Of a DNA stretch of 31,213 nucleotides, positions 9,901-16,188 are shown in pieces. The notes beneath the pieces were generated by a model. The model had not been told where the DNA came from. It did not search any database and saw only the letters and a program-made list of their open reading frames with translations. This stretch comes from a virus. Position numbers and translations under genes: made by a program. How positions within the stretch are numbered: the stretch's first letter is position 1; the number at the start of each line of letters is the position of its first letter. The stretch spans positions 1 through 31,213 of the IMG/VR virus record IMGVR_UViG_3300034418_008293; one strand, written 5' to 3'.

Positions 9901-11159
9901 ATACCCGAAATTCCTGAGGTACCTGAAGTACCTGATGAACCTGATGTTCCAGATTCTCCTGAAGTACCTGATGAACCTGATGTTCCAGCTTCACCTGAAG
10001 TACCTGATGAACCTGATGAGCCCGATTCTCCTGAAGTACCTGATGAACCTGATGAGCCCGATTCTCCTGAAGTTCCGTCTGTTCCTGAAGTACCCGAACT
10101 GCCTGATGAACCATCTGCTCCTGAAGTGCCTGAGCTACCTGAAGAACCAGATTCTCCTGAAGTACCGGATGAACCTGAAGTACCAGATTCTCCTGAAGTA
10201 CCTGATGAACCCGATGAACCAGATTCACCTGAAGTACCTGAAGAACCGGAAGTTCCAGATGTTCCAGAAGTATTAGATTCACCACCACCTCCAGTAATGT
10301 TAATAAGTACGCCGTTTGAACCGCTGGCGGTTACTTCAACGCCGCTTCCCGTGAAGTTGAGATTGGATGCGTTACCTACGACTAAAGAGCCAGTATAGAG
10401 TACATCTGTGATGGTTAAATCATCAAAGAAGTTTTGTAATTCAATCTGGTATGGGGCAAAGTTTGAACCTGCAGGTAAGTCAGTAATACCAGCTAAGTTA
10501 GTTGCAAATATGGGGGCTAAAGACTCTGATGTAGTTAAGGATACAATAGGAAGGGTTTGACCTGGAGATAAAACTAATTGATCTCCACTTTCTGCTTGTG
10601 TTCCTTCTTCAGCCCATTCAATGTAAAAAGAAGCTTCTGATCCATCCGCAGATCTGTATAAAACATCGGCAATATTATATTTGTGATATCTACCAGGGAT
10701 TAAAGTACCTCCTGAATTTGCGGCTGCTCCTATAATAGCATATACCGGAGTAGATCCATTATATTCATTATCATCACTACCTGTAATATTTTTAGTATTA
10801 ATAGGTGTTGTAGTGTTGGGATCATAGAATGAAGCTGAAGCTACATAATAATCACCATCGGCTGGTGAAATTCTAGCTAAAGTATTTGTTACTGTAGTTG
10901 CTGGGAAGTCCGCAACAGTAATGGTAGCAGCACCAGTATCTACAGATACTACGGTGGTTCCCGCTGTAAAGGGGCCAGAAGCTACAAAAGTTTGTCCAGG
11001 TTTTACATAGTCTATATTGAGGTAACCTGATACGTCAATTACATTAGTAATTGTCTTTGAAGACGTATCAAAATCACCTATAACTCTAATGTATGAGTTA
11101 CTACCTGAACCGATGGGGGTAACTCCAGAAAGTTTACCGTAGAAAAGTTGGTTTGCCAT
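912..11159 (-). CDS. Giant Gly-Ser-Thr triplet-repeat fibre protein (3415 aa)
   Basis: Three regions are visible. Residues 1 to about 295 are a non-repetitive N-terminal domain, probably the virion-attachment part. Residues about 299-3109 are an uninterrupted Gly-X-Y array of about 937 triplets, almost all GTS and GSS, punctuated by about 49 GISGIDG/GISGING/GISGVNG modules; E and D occur mainly in the first hundred or so repeat residues and I saw no proline. Residues 3110-3415 are a beta-rich C-terminal region (LTFNGSTLTVTGDLTTTG; later EKNFDIPHP, VLEGPERGVYVRGK, IELPDYW, GCGCG) that resembles the tip of other phage fibres. The layout of anchor, long stalk and tip suggests a tail or head fibre. 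Estimated mass is near 0.3 MDa per chain. The conserved promoter motif lies 33 nt upstream, directly after a terminator. Exact repeat number may be affected by assembly. What the tip binds cannot be told. Confidence 0.85.
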   Translation of the reverse strand: MANQLFYGKLSGVTPIGSGSNSYIRVIGDFDTSSKTITNVIDVSGYLNIDYVKPGQTFVASGPFTAGTTVVSVDTGAATITVADFPATTVTNTLARISPADGDYYVASASFYDPNTTTPINTKNITGSDDNEYNGSTPVYAIIGAAANSGGTLIPGRYHKYNIADVLYRSADGSEASFYIEWAEEGTQAESGDQLVLSPGQTLPIVSLTTSESLAPIFATNLAGITDLPAGSNFAPYQIELQNFFDDLTITDVLYTGSLVVGNASNLNFTGSGVEVTASGSNGVLINITGGGGESNTSGTSGTSGSSGTSGESGSSGSSGTSGESGTSGSSGTSGESGSSGSSGTSGADGSSGSSGTSGTDGTSGESGSSGSSGTSGESGSSGSSGTSGEAGTSGSSGTSGESGTSGSSGTSGTSGISGIDGTSGSSGTSGDSGTSGSSGTSGIDGSSGTSGSSGTSGTSGISGIDGTSGTSGISGIDGTSGSSGTSGSSGISGSSGTSGSSGTSGTSGISGIDGTSGTSGISGIDGTNGTSGSSGTSGSSGTSGSSGTSGSSGTSGTSGISGIDGTSGTSGISGIDGTSGTSGSSGTSGSSGSSGTSGSSGTSGTSGISGIDGTSGTSGISGIDGTSGTSGSSGTSGSSGTSGSSGTSGSSGTSGTSGISGIDGTSGTSGISGIDGTSGTSGSSGTSGSSGSSGSSGTSGSSGTSGSSGTSGTSGISGIDGTSGTSGSSGTSGSSGTSGSSGSSGTSGSSGSSGSSGSSGTSGTSGISGIDGTSGTSGSSGTSGSSGTSGSSGTSGSSGTSGTSGSSGTSGTSGISGIDGTSGTSGSSGTSGSSGSSGSSGTSGSSGSSGSSGTSGSSGTSGTSGISGIDGTSGTSGSSGTSGSSGTSGSSGSSGSSGSSGSSGTSGSSGTSGTSGISGIDGTSGTSGSSGTSGSSGTSGSSGSSGTSGSSGTSGSSGTSGSSGTSGTSGISGIDGTSGTSGSSGTSGSSGTSGSSGTSGSSGSSGSSGTSGSSGTSGTSGISGIDGTSGTSGSSGTSGSSGTSGSSGTSGSSGSSGSSGSSGTSGTSGISGIDGTSGTSGSSGTSGSSGTSGSSGTSGSSGSSGSSGSSGTSGSSGTSGTSGISGIDGTSGTSGSSGTSGSSGSSGSSGTSGSSGSSGSSGSSGTSGSSGTSGTSGISGIDGTSGTSGSSGTSGSSGTSGSSGSSGSSGSSGSSGSSGTSGTSGISGIDGTSGTSGSSGTSGSSGTSGSSGTSGSSGSSGSSGSSGTSGSSGTSGTSGISGIDGTSGTSGSSGTSGSSGTSGSSGTSGSSGTSGSSGTSGTSGISGIDGTSGTSGSSGTSGSSGTSGSSGSSGSSGSSGSSGSSGSSGSSGTSGSSGTSGTSGISGIDGTSGTSGSSGTSGSSGTSGSSGSSGSSGSSGTSGSSGTSGTSGISGIDGTSGTSGSSGTSGSSGTSGSSGTSGSSGSSGTSGSSGTSGSSGTSGTSGISGIDGTSGTSGSSGTSGSSGSSGSSGTSGSSGTSGSSGTSGTSGISGIDGTSGTSGSSGTSGSSGTSGSSGTSGSSGSSGSSGSSGTSGSSGTSGTSGISGIDGTSGTSGSSGTSGSSGTSGSSGSSGSSGSSGTSGSSGTSGSSGTSGTSGISGIDGTSGTSGSSGTSGSSGSSGSSGSSGSSGSSGTSGSSGTSGTSGISGIDGTSGTSGSSGTSGSSGTSGSSGSSGSSGSSGTSGSSGTSGTSGISGIDGTSGTSGSSGTSGSSGTSGSSGSSGSSGSSGSSGSSGSSGTSGSSGTSGTSGISGIDGTSGTSGSSGTSGSSGTSGSSGSSGTSGSSGTSGSSGTSGTSGISGIDGTSGTSGSSGTSGSSGTSGSSGSSGTSGSSGSSGSSGTSGSSGTSGTSGISGIDGTNGTSGSSGTSGSSGTSGSSGSSGSSGSSGTSGSSGTSGTSGISGIDGTSGTSGSSGTSGSSGSSGSSGSSGSSGSSGTSGSSGTSGSSGTSGTSGISGIDGTSGTSGSSGTSGSSGTSGSSGSSGSSGSSGSSGTSGSSGTSGTSGISGIDGTSGTSGSSGTSGSSGSSGSSGSSGSSGSSGTSGSSGTSGTSGISGIDGTSGTSGSSGTSGSSGTSGSSGTSGSSGSSGSSGSSGTSGSSGTSGTSGISGIDGTSGTSGSSGTSGSSGTSGSSGTSGSSGTSGSSGTSGSSGSSGSSGSSGTSGSSGSSGSSGTSGSSGTSGSSGSSGSSGSSGSSGSSGTSGSSGTSGTSGISGIDGTSGTSGSSGTSGSSGTSGSSGSSGSSGSSGTSGSSGTSGTSGISGIDGTSGTSGLSGTSGSSGTSGSSGSSGSSGSSGTSGSSGSSGTSGSSGSSGSSGSSGTSGSSGSSGSSGTSGSSGSSGTSGSSGSSGSSGSSGSSGTSGTSGISGIDGTSGTSGSSGTSGSSGTSGSSGSSGSSGSSGSSGSSGTSGTSGSSGTSGSSGSSGSSGSSGTSGSSGTSGSSGSSGTSGSSGSSGSSGSSGTSGTSGISGINGTSGTSGSSGTSGSSGSSGSSGSSGSSGSSGTSGSSGTSGSSGSSGTSGSSGSSGSSGSSGSSGSSGTSGSSGTSGSSGSSGSSGSSGTSGSSGTSGTSGISGINGTSGTSGSSGTSGSSGSSGSSGSSGSSGSSGSSGSSGSSGTSGSSGTSGSSGSSGSSGSSGSSGSSGTSGSSGTSGSSGSSGSSGSSGSSGSSGTSGTSGISGINGTSGTSGSSGTSGSSGTSGSSGSSGSSGSSGSSGSSGTSGSSGTSGSSGSSGSSGSSGSSGSSGTSGSSGTSGSSGSSGSSGSSGSSGSSGTSGTSGISGINGTSGTSGSSGTSGSSGSSGSSGSSGSSGSSGSSGTSGSSGTSGSSGSSGSSGSSGSSGSSGSSGSSGTSGSSGTSGSSGSSGSSGSSGSSGSSGTSGTSGISGINGTSGTSGSSGTSGSSGTSGSSGSSGSSGSSGSSGSSGTSGSSGTSGSSGSSGSSGSSGSSGSSGTSGSSGTSGSSGSSGSSGSSGSSGSSGTSGTSGISGVNGTNGTSGSSGTSGLSGSSGSSGSSGSSGSSGSSGTSGTSGATGSSGSSGTSGATGSSGSSGTSGSSGSSGSSGTSGTATITNLGDNRVLTSTGVQGEANAEANLTFNGSTLTVTGDLTTTGDVTLGNAAADTVSISGVVSSDILAETAGLYLGDTTNRWEIVANSINATLGTGTDNSVVVKNSSNQLVTDEIDSRVWGSSLVDGSGAATYVTYWSDANTVTGEAAFTYNATTNLLTVSSISGFTAAGDIEMNNNNINNVGTIQAQTLNAEEKNFDIPHPSKEGWRLRYSVLEGPERGVYVRGKVTGEGIIELPDYWKDLVYEDSITVQLTPIGSSCTHHVINVNSSQIAVGCGCGDVNAFYIVHAERKAKEPVWVEYQVVK
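1833..10265 (-). repeat. 8.4-kb GTS/GSS coding repeat array
   Basis: A 9-bp period (one base triplet each for Gly, X and Y) runs without a frame break for about 8.4 kb, encoding residues about 299-3109 of the giant fibre. Codons vary (GGT/GGA/GGC, AGT/TCA/TCT/AGC, ACT/ACC/ACA), so the DNA is not a simple perfect microsatellite. About 49 GISGI(D/N)G-type modules act as markers of a higher-order period. Confidence 0.95.
2055..3926 (-). repeat. Higher-order 306/315-bp tandem repeats (GISGING units)
   Basis: Marker positions, taken as the isoleucine/valine codon of GIS-GI(N/D)G, fall at 2061, 2367, 2682, 2988, 3303, 3618 and 3924. Spacings are 306, 315, 306, 315, 315 and 306 bp, that is 34 or 35 triplets. 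The first six markers encode GVNG or GING; from 3924 on every marker encodes GIDG. This points to local amplification of a unit about twice the size of the units further upstream in the gene. Confidence 0.9.
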
Positions 11160-11192
11160 GTGTTTATACTAGTATGTACAATGAATATTCTA

Positions 11193-11202
11193 GTATAAAT
11201 AT
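11193..11202 (-). promoter_or_regulatory. Conserved motif (ATATTTATAC) upstream of the giant fibre gene
   Basis: One base after the T-tract of the terminator at 11204-11231 and 33 nt before the ATG at 11159, the longest spacing of the set. The leader between them holds a direct repeat ATACTAG, twice, 16 nt apart. Promoter role is inferred. Confidence 0.55.
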
Positions 11203-11203
11203 G

Positions 11204-11231
11204 AAAAGAGAAGCCCCAAAACGGGGCTTCT
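11204..11231 (-). terminator. Intrinsic terminator after the 591-aa fibre gene
   Basis: In the gene direction: 9-bp perfect stem AGAAGCCCC / GGGGCTTCT, 5-nt loop, followed by CTTTTC. It lies 23 nt after the stop of the upstream fibre gene. The T-tract is short (four), so efficiency may be modest. The stem is symmetric, and on the other strand it is followed by TAAAAATA. Confidence 0.8.
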
Positions 11232-11254
11232 AAAAATATCTTAAATTATTTTTT

Positions 11255-13030
11255 TTAGAATTGGAGAGTATAAATAACTTTTCCAAAAGTATCTAAACCT
11301 CCACTTAGAGTATAGATATTAAAATTAGTAGTTGGTGAGAAAGTTAAACCAGCAGCACCAATTTTAGATCCGGCACCTACGTTATAAGCATCAAATCCAG
11401 GGATATTTCTAGTAGATGTAGAAATATTAGCTCCAGATCCATTTGTGATAGAATTTGGAAGGGTTAATGTAATTACTCCGGTTTCAGAATTATTAATATA
11501 AACAGTACAAGAAATTAATTGGCAATTACCAGCTGATGGAGCATCTATAGTTAATGCCGTTTCACTTAAAGATGATACGTCAAATGCTGGAATATAAGCA
11601 CCTGCTGAACCACTAGTATCTCCTGAATTTGCTACAGTACAAGTAAATGTATCTGTACCTGTTGAGGTAATAGAAACATAAACATAATCTACGTTAAATC
11701 CTCTTAATACTACATAATCACCTGTAGTTAAACCATGTGCTGTAGAAGTTACAGTTAAAGTTGTACCTGAACGGGTCCATGATAATCCGCTTTCAATATT
11801 ACCTGATGATAACATTTGGAATTCATCATTACCTGAAGTTCCGGCATATCTAATAACATTATTATATGGAGTACCTCCACCACCACCTCCGCCAGATTGG
11901 TCTACCCATTCTGTATCGTAGTCAGTACCTGAAGCTTTAGCTAATACTTGTCCTGAAGTACCACCTGTTGGAACTCCTTGTCCTGAAGTACCTGAGCTAC
12001 CAGATGAACCGTTAGTACCTGAAGTTCCTGAAGAACCATTAATACCTGATGTACCAGATGAACCCGAAGAGCCATTAATACCTGAGGTACCAGAAGAGCC
12101 TGAAGTACCTGATGAACCATCTGTACCTACACCTGAAGTACCGGAGCTACCTGATGAGCCATTTGTTCCTGAAGTACCGTTTGTTCCTGATGTTCCGTTT
12201 GTTCCCGAAGTACCACTTGAACCTGAAGTACCATTAATACCTGAAGTGCCTGATGAACCCGAAGAACCATTAATACCTGAAGTACCGGATGAACCTGAAG
12301 TACCTGATGAACCGTCTGTACCTACACCTGAGGTACCTGAAGTACCTGAAGTACCTGATGAACCGTCTGTACCTATTCCTGAGGTACCTGAAGTTCCATT
12401 AGTACCTGAAGTGCCTGAAGTACCATTAGTACCTGAAGTGCCTGAAGTGCCTGATGAACCATCAGCGCCAGAAGTTCCAGATGTACCTGATGAACCATCA
12501 GCGCCTGAAGTTCCAGATGTACCTGATGAACCATCTGTACCTATTCCTGAGGTACCTGAAGTACCTGAAGAACCACTTAAACCAGAGGTACCTGATGAAC
12601 CATCAACTCCTGAAGTGCCCGAAGTACCTGATGAACCGTCAGCGCCTGAAGTGCCTGAGGTACCTGATGAACCGTCTGTACCTATTCCTGAGGTACCTGA
12701 AGTTCCATTAGTACCTGAAGTTCCATTAGTACCTGAAGTGCCTGAAGTACCATCTGAACCCGATGTTCCTGAAGTACCATTTACACCTGAAGTACCAGAA
12801 GTACCAGAAGAACCATCTGTACCTATTCCTGATGTGCCTGAAGTGCCTGAGGTACCTGAGGTACCTGAGCCTCCTCCACCACCTGTGCCTACGGCAACAA
12901 TAGTACCATCAGATGCTTTATAGTAAAGTCCTTCAGCTCCTAATGAGCCAGATGAGAAAACCGCAATCTTACCCGTGCCCGGATTCTCGATTGCGCTTCC
13001 AGTAGTATTTAGAAAATTAATTTGAGCCAC
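11255..13030 (-). CDS. Gly-Thr-Ser repeat fibre protein (591 aa)
   Basis: Start is GTG at 13028-13030, 15 nt after the conserved motif; no ATG start is available near it. Residues 1 to about 54 are an N-terminal domain ([20 protein letters not shown]) typical of phage fibre anchors. Residues about 55-350 are Gly-X-Y repeats rich in GTS and GSS, with GAD, GVD, GIN and GTN triplets and six GIGTDG/GVGTDG elements, each of which breaks the triplet frame by one residue. A linker follows ([26 protein letters not shown]), a pattern common in phage tail fibres, then a C-terminal domain of about 240 residues with beta-rich character. I infer a trimeric fibre or adhesin. It sits between the gp13-15 neck/tail operon and the giant fibre gene and has its own promoter motif and terminator. 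Confidence 0.85.
   Translation of the reverse strand: MAQINFLNTTGSAIENPGTGKIAVFSSGSLGAEGLYYKASDGTIVAVGTGGGGGSGTSGTSGTSGTSGIGTDGSSGTSGTSGVNGTSGTSGSDGTSGTSGTNGTSGTNGTSGTSGIGTDGSSGTSGTSGADGSSGTSGTSGVDGSSGTSGLSGSSGTSGTSGIGTDGSSGTSGTSGADGSSGTSGTSGADGSSGTSGTSGTNGTSGTSGTNGTSGTSGIGTDGSSGTSGTSGTSGVGTDGSSGTSGSSGTSGINGSSGSSGTSGINGTSGSSGTSGTNGTSGTNGTSGTNGSSGSSGTSGVGTDGSSGTSGSSGTSGINGSSGSSGTSGINGSSGTSGTNGSSGSSGTSGQGVPTGGTSGQVLAKASGTDYDTEWVDQSGGGGGGGTPYNNVIRYAGTSGNDEFQMLSSGNIESGLSWTRSGTTLTVTSTAHGLTTGDYVVLRGFNVDYVYVSITSTGTDTFTCTVANSGDTSGSAGAYIPAFDVSSLSETALTIDAPSAGNCQLISCTVYINNSETGVITLTLPNSITNGSGANISTSTRNIPGFDAYNVGAGSKIGAAGLTFSPTTNFNIYTLSGGLDTFGKVIYTLQF
11981..12868 (-). repeat. Gly-X-Y coding repeat with periodic GxGTDG breaks
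   Basis: Encodes residues about 55-350 of the 591-aa fibre. The 9-bp period is reset at six GIGTDG or GVGTDG elements, where a Gly-X-Gly step replaces a triplet. Confidence 0.9.
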
Positions 13031-13045
13031 TTCGAATAGGTTTAG

Positions 13046-13055
13046 TTATAAATAT
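13046..13055 (-). promoter_or_regulatory. Conserved ATATTTATAA motif upstream of the 591-aa fibre gene
   Basis: In the gene direction ATATTTATAACTAAA, 15 nt before the GTG start at 13030. No terminator was seen between the preceding gene (ending 13088) and this motif. Confidence 0.6.
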
Positions 13056-13087
13056 TGTTGTTTTCTGTTAAATCACCTAAATATTAA

Positions 13088-13402
13088 TTAAATATCTCCC
13101 CCTATTTCAATTACTCCACTATTAACTATTGTACCTTGGTTATCAAGGATGTTAGTTACATATAGTTGTGAAGTTGCTCGAGTAATGGAGCCATCAGGTA
13201 ATTGGATTTCAGGACCAGCCTCCATAAGTAAAGTACCAGCTACTGTTAAATTGTATGTAGATACACTAGTATTAGGACTTACTGTAAAATAAGCTCCTGG
13301 GAGGATGATTTGGGGGATGACAGATCCATAAGCTGTGGAATTAAATGTTCCATTGGCAAATGAATTTACTGCTACACTATCTAAAAATCTTACATTACTC
13401 AT
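13088..13402 (-). CDS. Small beta-rich structural protein, unknown function (104 aa)
   Basis: Overlaps the end of the gp15 gene by 4 nt (ATGA), so it is probably translationally coupled to it. No signal peptide or membrane segment is visible. The sequence alternates hydrophobic and polar residues with many Thr, Ser, Gly and Asn (AYFTVSPNTSVSTYNLTVAG; TSQLYVTNILDNQGTIVNSG), suggesting a beta-strand fold such as a short beta-helix or fibre-associated domain. It is the last gene of the neck/tail operon and is followed by the fibre genes, so a virion or fibre-attachment role is plausible. I do not recognise a family. Confidence 0.75.
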   Translation of the reverse strand: MSNVRFLDSVAVNSFANGTFNSTAYGSVIPQIILPGAYFTVSPNTSVSTYNLTVAGTLLMEAGPEIQLPDGSITRATSQLYVTNILDNQGTIVNSGVIEIGGDI

Positions 13403-14379
13403 TTGTGTCCTGTATCGTTTAGTCGTTTACGAGTGGTTGTATTTTCACTCAATCTATTTCTACCATCTAAAGTAACTTGGGGATCAGGTTGAAAAACCTG
13501 TGGGTTTGAAGTAGTCTCCATTGAGAATACAACCTTAGATTTTTCATTAAATTTCTTAACAGAAGCAAGATCTTTTTGTACTATGTCAGGTATAATATAT
13601 CCATACATATTGATGTCAAACGTACTCCTAACAGAACGATCTTCACCTTTTGCTATTTCATTTACTGTATTAAAACTATCAATACGAGCCATAAATTGAA
13701 ATCTTTGTGGGTTTCCCCAATAAGCATCTGATGCGTAGTTAATGGCTTCTACTATATTATTTAATTGTTCAACATAATAAGTTTGTACAATCACACTATA
13801 TTGTAGTGTAACGTAATCTGGAACTACGTTTGCGACAAACTGTTTAGTTTGAACTCTATTATTTAATATATTAAAATTAGAATAGAAATTTTTACTATTC
13901 CAAGTTTTTTGCCAAGAAGTATATAAGTGAGGCATGTTAGCATCTAACTTGTTTGTAATACTTCTATTTTTGGTAATAGTATTTCTCTTAAACATAATCA
14001 TAGGAGACATAATAGCTCCATTTTTATCTCTAAGATATCCATCTTTTTGAACTGATTTCCATCTTTCAGGAGAACCATACATTACAGGAACTTCTATTCT
14101 TTCCCCATTTTGGTATACAAAAGGACGAATTACATTCTGGAAGTAATAAAGGATAGCTTCATCAATATCTTGGATTCCAACTGTAAATTCTTTATAAGTA
14201 TCTCCTTTACGAGACATTTTTTCAGAACGATTAAAAGGAATACCAGCTTGGTTGATATTAGGGTCAGTAGAATATTTACCAGCATCATTAGGATTACCAG
14301 CTGTAACATCATGGGGAGTATGTAAGCCTTCGCTAATTTCCCTTTGAGTTTTTGGTGTTGGTTGTCTTTGCTTTGCCAT
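13399..14379 (-). CDS. 15: gp15-like proximal tail sheath stabiliser
   Basis: 326 aa. T4 gp15 caps the proximal end of the tail and stabilises the sheath before head joining. Similarities to T4 gp15, recognised by eye: IEVPVMYGSPERW near residue 95 against a comparable IRVPITYAS segment; a middle part PDYVTLQYSVIVQTYYVEQLNNIVEAI resembling the gp15 stretch before its IVEQIL; and a late STFDINMYGYIIPD similar to its LTFEVNGWMYPP. It follows the gp14-like gene with a TAATG one-base overlap, and gp13-gp14-gp15 is the T4 order, which supports the call. The N-terminal about 60 residues are polar and extend beyond what T4 gp15 has. Confidence 0.75.
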   Translation of the reverse strand: MAKQRQPTPKTQREISEGLHTPHDVTAGNPNDAGKYSTDPNINQAGIPFNRSEKMSRKGDTYKEFTVGIQDIDEAILYYFQNVIRPFVYQNGERIEVPVMYGSPERWKSVQKDGYLRDKNGAIMSPMIMFKRNTITKNRSITNKLDANMPHLYTSWQKTWNSKNFYSNFNILNNRVQTKQFVANVVPDYVTLQYSVIVQTYYVEQLNNIVEAINYASDAYWGNPQRFQFMARIDSFNTVNEIAKGEDRSVRSTFDINMYGYIIPDIVQKDLASVKKFNEKSKVVFSMETTSNPQVFQPDPQVTLDGRNRLSENTTTRKRLNDTGHK

Positions 14380-14945
14380 TAGAATCTCTCTACTTGTATT
14401 TGTACTTTATCTGCTGGGACATAATGTGTCTCACAGATAACTGCTACATTATATCCAAATTGATTTAAATCATTTTCAAGAGGATTATTACCATTAGCAT
14501 CGGTAAATGGGTACTCTGGGTCTTTACCTACAAAGAATTGAGCAACATTAACGTTATCAATTTGGAAATAAGCTTCTTGATACATTATAATATCACCTAC
14601 TTGAGGTAATATATTAGCACCATTAGGATTATCATTATTTTCTTCACAACTACCAGAGGTAGAAGCTAATAAATCATCTCTTAAGAATTTAAATGTAGGA
14701 GACCAAGAAAAATCTGGGCCTAAACCATTTTCTTTATATTCTTGATTAGGTATTTCAATTAAACAATATAATAGTACTGGTGGGTGATAGTATTTTTCGT
14801 TGGCTGCTTCTCCGTAAATATTAACTTTAGTTTCTTCTAAATCATATTTGTAGAGAACACATTGTTGGGAAATAATGTTGTGCATTACTTCCCTATTAAT
14901 GTTCCTAAAGAGACTCATATCTCTTGCTCCACCGTACAATGCCAT
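14379..14945 (-). CDS. 14: gp14-like neck protein
   Basis: 188 aa. In T4, gp13 and gp14 form the neck that seals the filled head and joins it to the tail. The N-terminal part (YGGARDMSLFRNINREVMHN, then YKYDLEETKVNIYGEA) matches the pattern of gp14 neck proteins in marine T4-like phages: a short helical start followed by a tyrosine-rich segment ending in NIYGEA. The C-terminal half includes VGDIIMYQEAYFQIDNV, probably a beta-barrel strand set. Linked on both sides by TAATG overlaps (one base) to the gp13-like and gp15-like genes, so the three should be expressed together. Confidence 0.75.
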   Translation of the reverse strand: MALYGGARDMSLFRNINREVMHNIISQQCVLYKYDLEETKVNIYGEAANEKYYHPPVLLYCLIEIPNQEYKENGLGPDFSWSPTFKFLRDDLLASTSGSCEENNDNPNGANILPQVGDIIMYQEAYFQIDNVNVAQFFVGKDPEYPFTDANGNNPLENDLNQFGYNVAVICETHYVPADKVQIQVERF

Positions 14946-16114
14946 TAGCCTATGAATATTGTCATTGGTACTCGATCTAACTCACTTTGCATAGCAGTTG
15001 ATTCTGCTTGCCTTCTTTCAAGTAATTTTTGACGAGAAGTATCGTCAAGATAAGCTCTTAATCTATCGATTAATAAGTTTTTGTCAGATGTAGCAGAAGC
15101 TAATAAATCAGCTTGGTTTAAAGTTACTTCAGCTCCTGGGATAGGTACCTGAGTATATTTACCTCTAACGTAGCCTAAAATTTCTTTAACTAATGCTAGT
15201 GTGTATTCGAATACCCAACTTCTACCTACAGAATTGATTGTATCGTAATCAATGTTTCTATATGGCATTTGGGAGATGTTACCAATTTTTTTAGGATCTA
15301 CATCTACAGAAGCACATGCTTCTTCTGATTTGAGCATGTATTCAAACCACAATTGAGCTCCATCATCTCCAGGTTCGGGGACTGGGAATATTCTAAGTTT
15401 ATTATTGATTAATTGGAAAGTGTAATTGGCAAATAGTACATCTCTGTACATTTCAATTCCTTGAATTAATTGTAAATCATAGCTTAATGGGACCATTAAG
15501 AAGGAATTAGCTCCAAATCCACCACCTCCAAAAGCACCGGCAGCCACAGCTCCTAATCCCATAGTACCTCCTAAACCGCCATTAAATACTTCTGTAGAAG
15601 CAGGACGAGGGGTATAAAATACTCTCATAATTTCAACATCACTACCTGTTAAACCAACAGAAGCGGCCCAATCATCTAAGTTATAATCTTGAACACTAGA
15701 AGTTAATACTACTGATCCACTATGGTAATCTACATTACCTCCTACTCCAGCCCATGTTCCGTATTGTTGAGATAATTCAATTACAGGTTGTAAATTTGGG
15801 GTAATTACAGCTTGGTTAAAACTTACTTGAGTATCACCATATGAATATGAAGCACCTTCTAAAGATAAATAATTTTCTCTTTGTAAGTAAGCATATAACT
15901 CGTTAGAATAAACTGTTACCGCTTCTTCAAAAGCAGCATAAAAGTTAATATCCTGTAATTCAACATTTTCAATAGGATATCCTAGGCGCAAAGCACAAAA
16001 CCTTGCTACTTTATCTGCGTCTTTTTGAAAATCAGGATTATAATCATAAAAACCAAATGGAGTATCTCCAGGTTGGAATGATGATGATCCTGGCCAAATG
16101 GGAATGTTTGCCAT
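14945..16114 (-). CDS. 13: gp13-like neck / head completion protein
   Basis: 389 aa, first gene of the gp13-14-15 operon. Residues about 28-75 (FQKDADKVARFCALRLGYP, then VELQDINFYAAFEEAV) are the signature helical region seen in head-tail connector and neck proteins of marine T4-like phages. A glycine-rich loop (FNGGLGGTMGLGAVAAGAFG and following) lies near residue 180-205. It should act at the portal vertex after packaging. The conserved ATATTTATAA motif sits 9 nt upstream, directly after a terminator. The protein is longer than T4 gp13 (about 310 aa), and the assignment rests on this signature plus the following gp14- and gp15-like genes. Confidence 0.65.
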   Translation of the reverse strand: MANIPIWPGSSSFQPGDTPFGFYDYNPDFQKDADKVARFCALRLGYPIENVELQDINFYAAFEEAVTVYSNELYAYLQRENYLSLEGASYSYGDTQVSFNQAVITPNLQPVIELSQQYGTWAGVGGNVDYHSGSVVLTSSVQDYNLDDWAASVGLTGSDVEIMRVFYTPRPASTEVFNGGLGGTMGLGAVAAGAFGGGGFGANSFLMVPLSYDLQLIQGIEMYRDVLFANYTFQLINNKLRIFPVPEPGDDGAQLWFEYMLKSEEACASVDVDPKKIGNISQMPYRNIDYDTINSVGRSWVFEYTLALVKEILGYVRGKYTQVPIPGAEVTLNQADLLASATSDKNLLIDRLRAYLDDTSRQKLLERRQAESTAMQSELDRVPMTIFIG

Positions 16115-16123
16115 GTGTTTTTG

Positions 16124-16133
16124 TTATAAATAT
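16124..16133 (-). promoter_or_regulatory. Conserved ATATTTATAA motif for the gp13-14-15 operon
   Basis: ATATTTATAACAAAA in the gene direction, 9 nt before the ATG at 16114 and one base after the terminator T-tract. If it is a -10-type element the transcript would be almost leaderless. Confidence 0.6.
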
Positions 16134-16134
16134 T

Positions 16135-16162
16135 AAAAAGAGGGGCTCCAATTAAGAGCCCC
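16135..16162 (-). terminator. Intrinsic terminator after the 166-aa gene
   Basis: In the gene direction: stem GGGGCTC / GAGCCCC (7 bp), loop TTAATTG, then TCTTTTT. It lies 26 nt after the stop codon at 16189. Confidence 0.85.
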
Positions 16163-16188
16163 CAATTTAAATATATGATTTTGTGGGA

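Noticed and set aside
1833-10265. CRISPR array or other DNA-level repeat locus
   Set aside because: The repeats have a 9-bp protein-coding period with no unique spacers; the reading frame is kept throughout.
1833-10265. O-glycosylation sites of the Bacteroidota type (Asp-Ser/Thr-hydrophobic or Thr) in the stalk
   Set aside because: Asp in the modules is followed by Gly (IDG), and the rare Asp-Ser is followed by Gly, so the consensus is not met. Other kinds of glycosylation cannot be excluded.
1813-10398. An 8.6-kb open frame on the plus strand (repeats of Val-Pro, Asp-Glu-Pro, Leu-Pro)
   Set aside because: It is the exact antisense of the Gly-X-Y array. The 9-bp repeat has no stop codons in that frame, so it stays open by composition alone. 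It has no domain at either end, no start signal, and all real genes are on the other strand.
12246-12923. Plus-strand open frame of Pro-Glu-Val type opposite the 591-aa fibre
   Set aside because: Same antisense-repeat effect as in the larger array.
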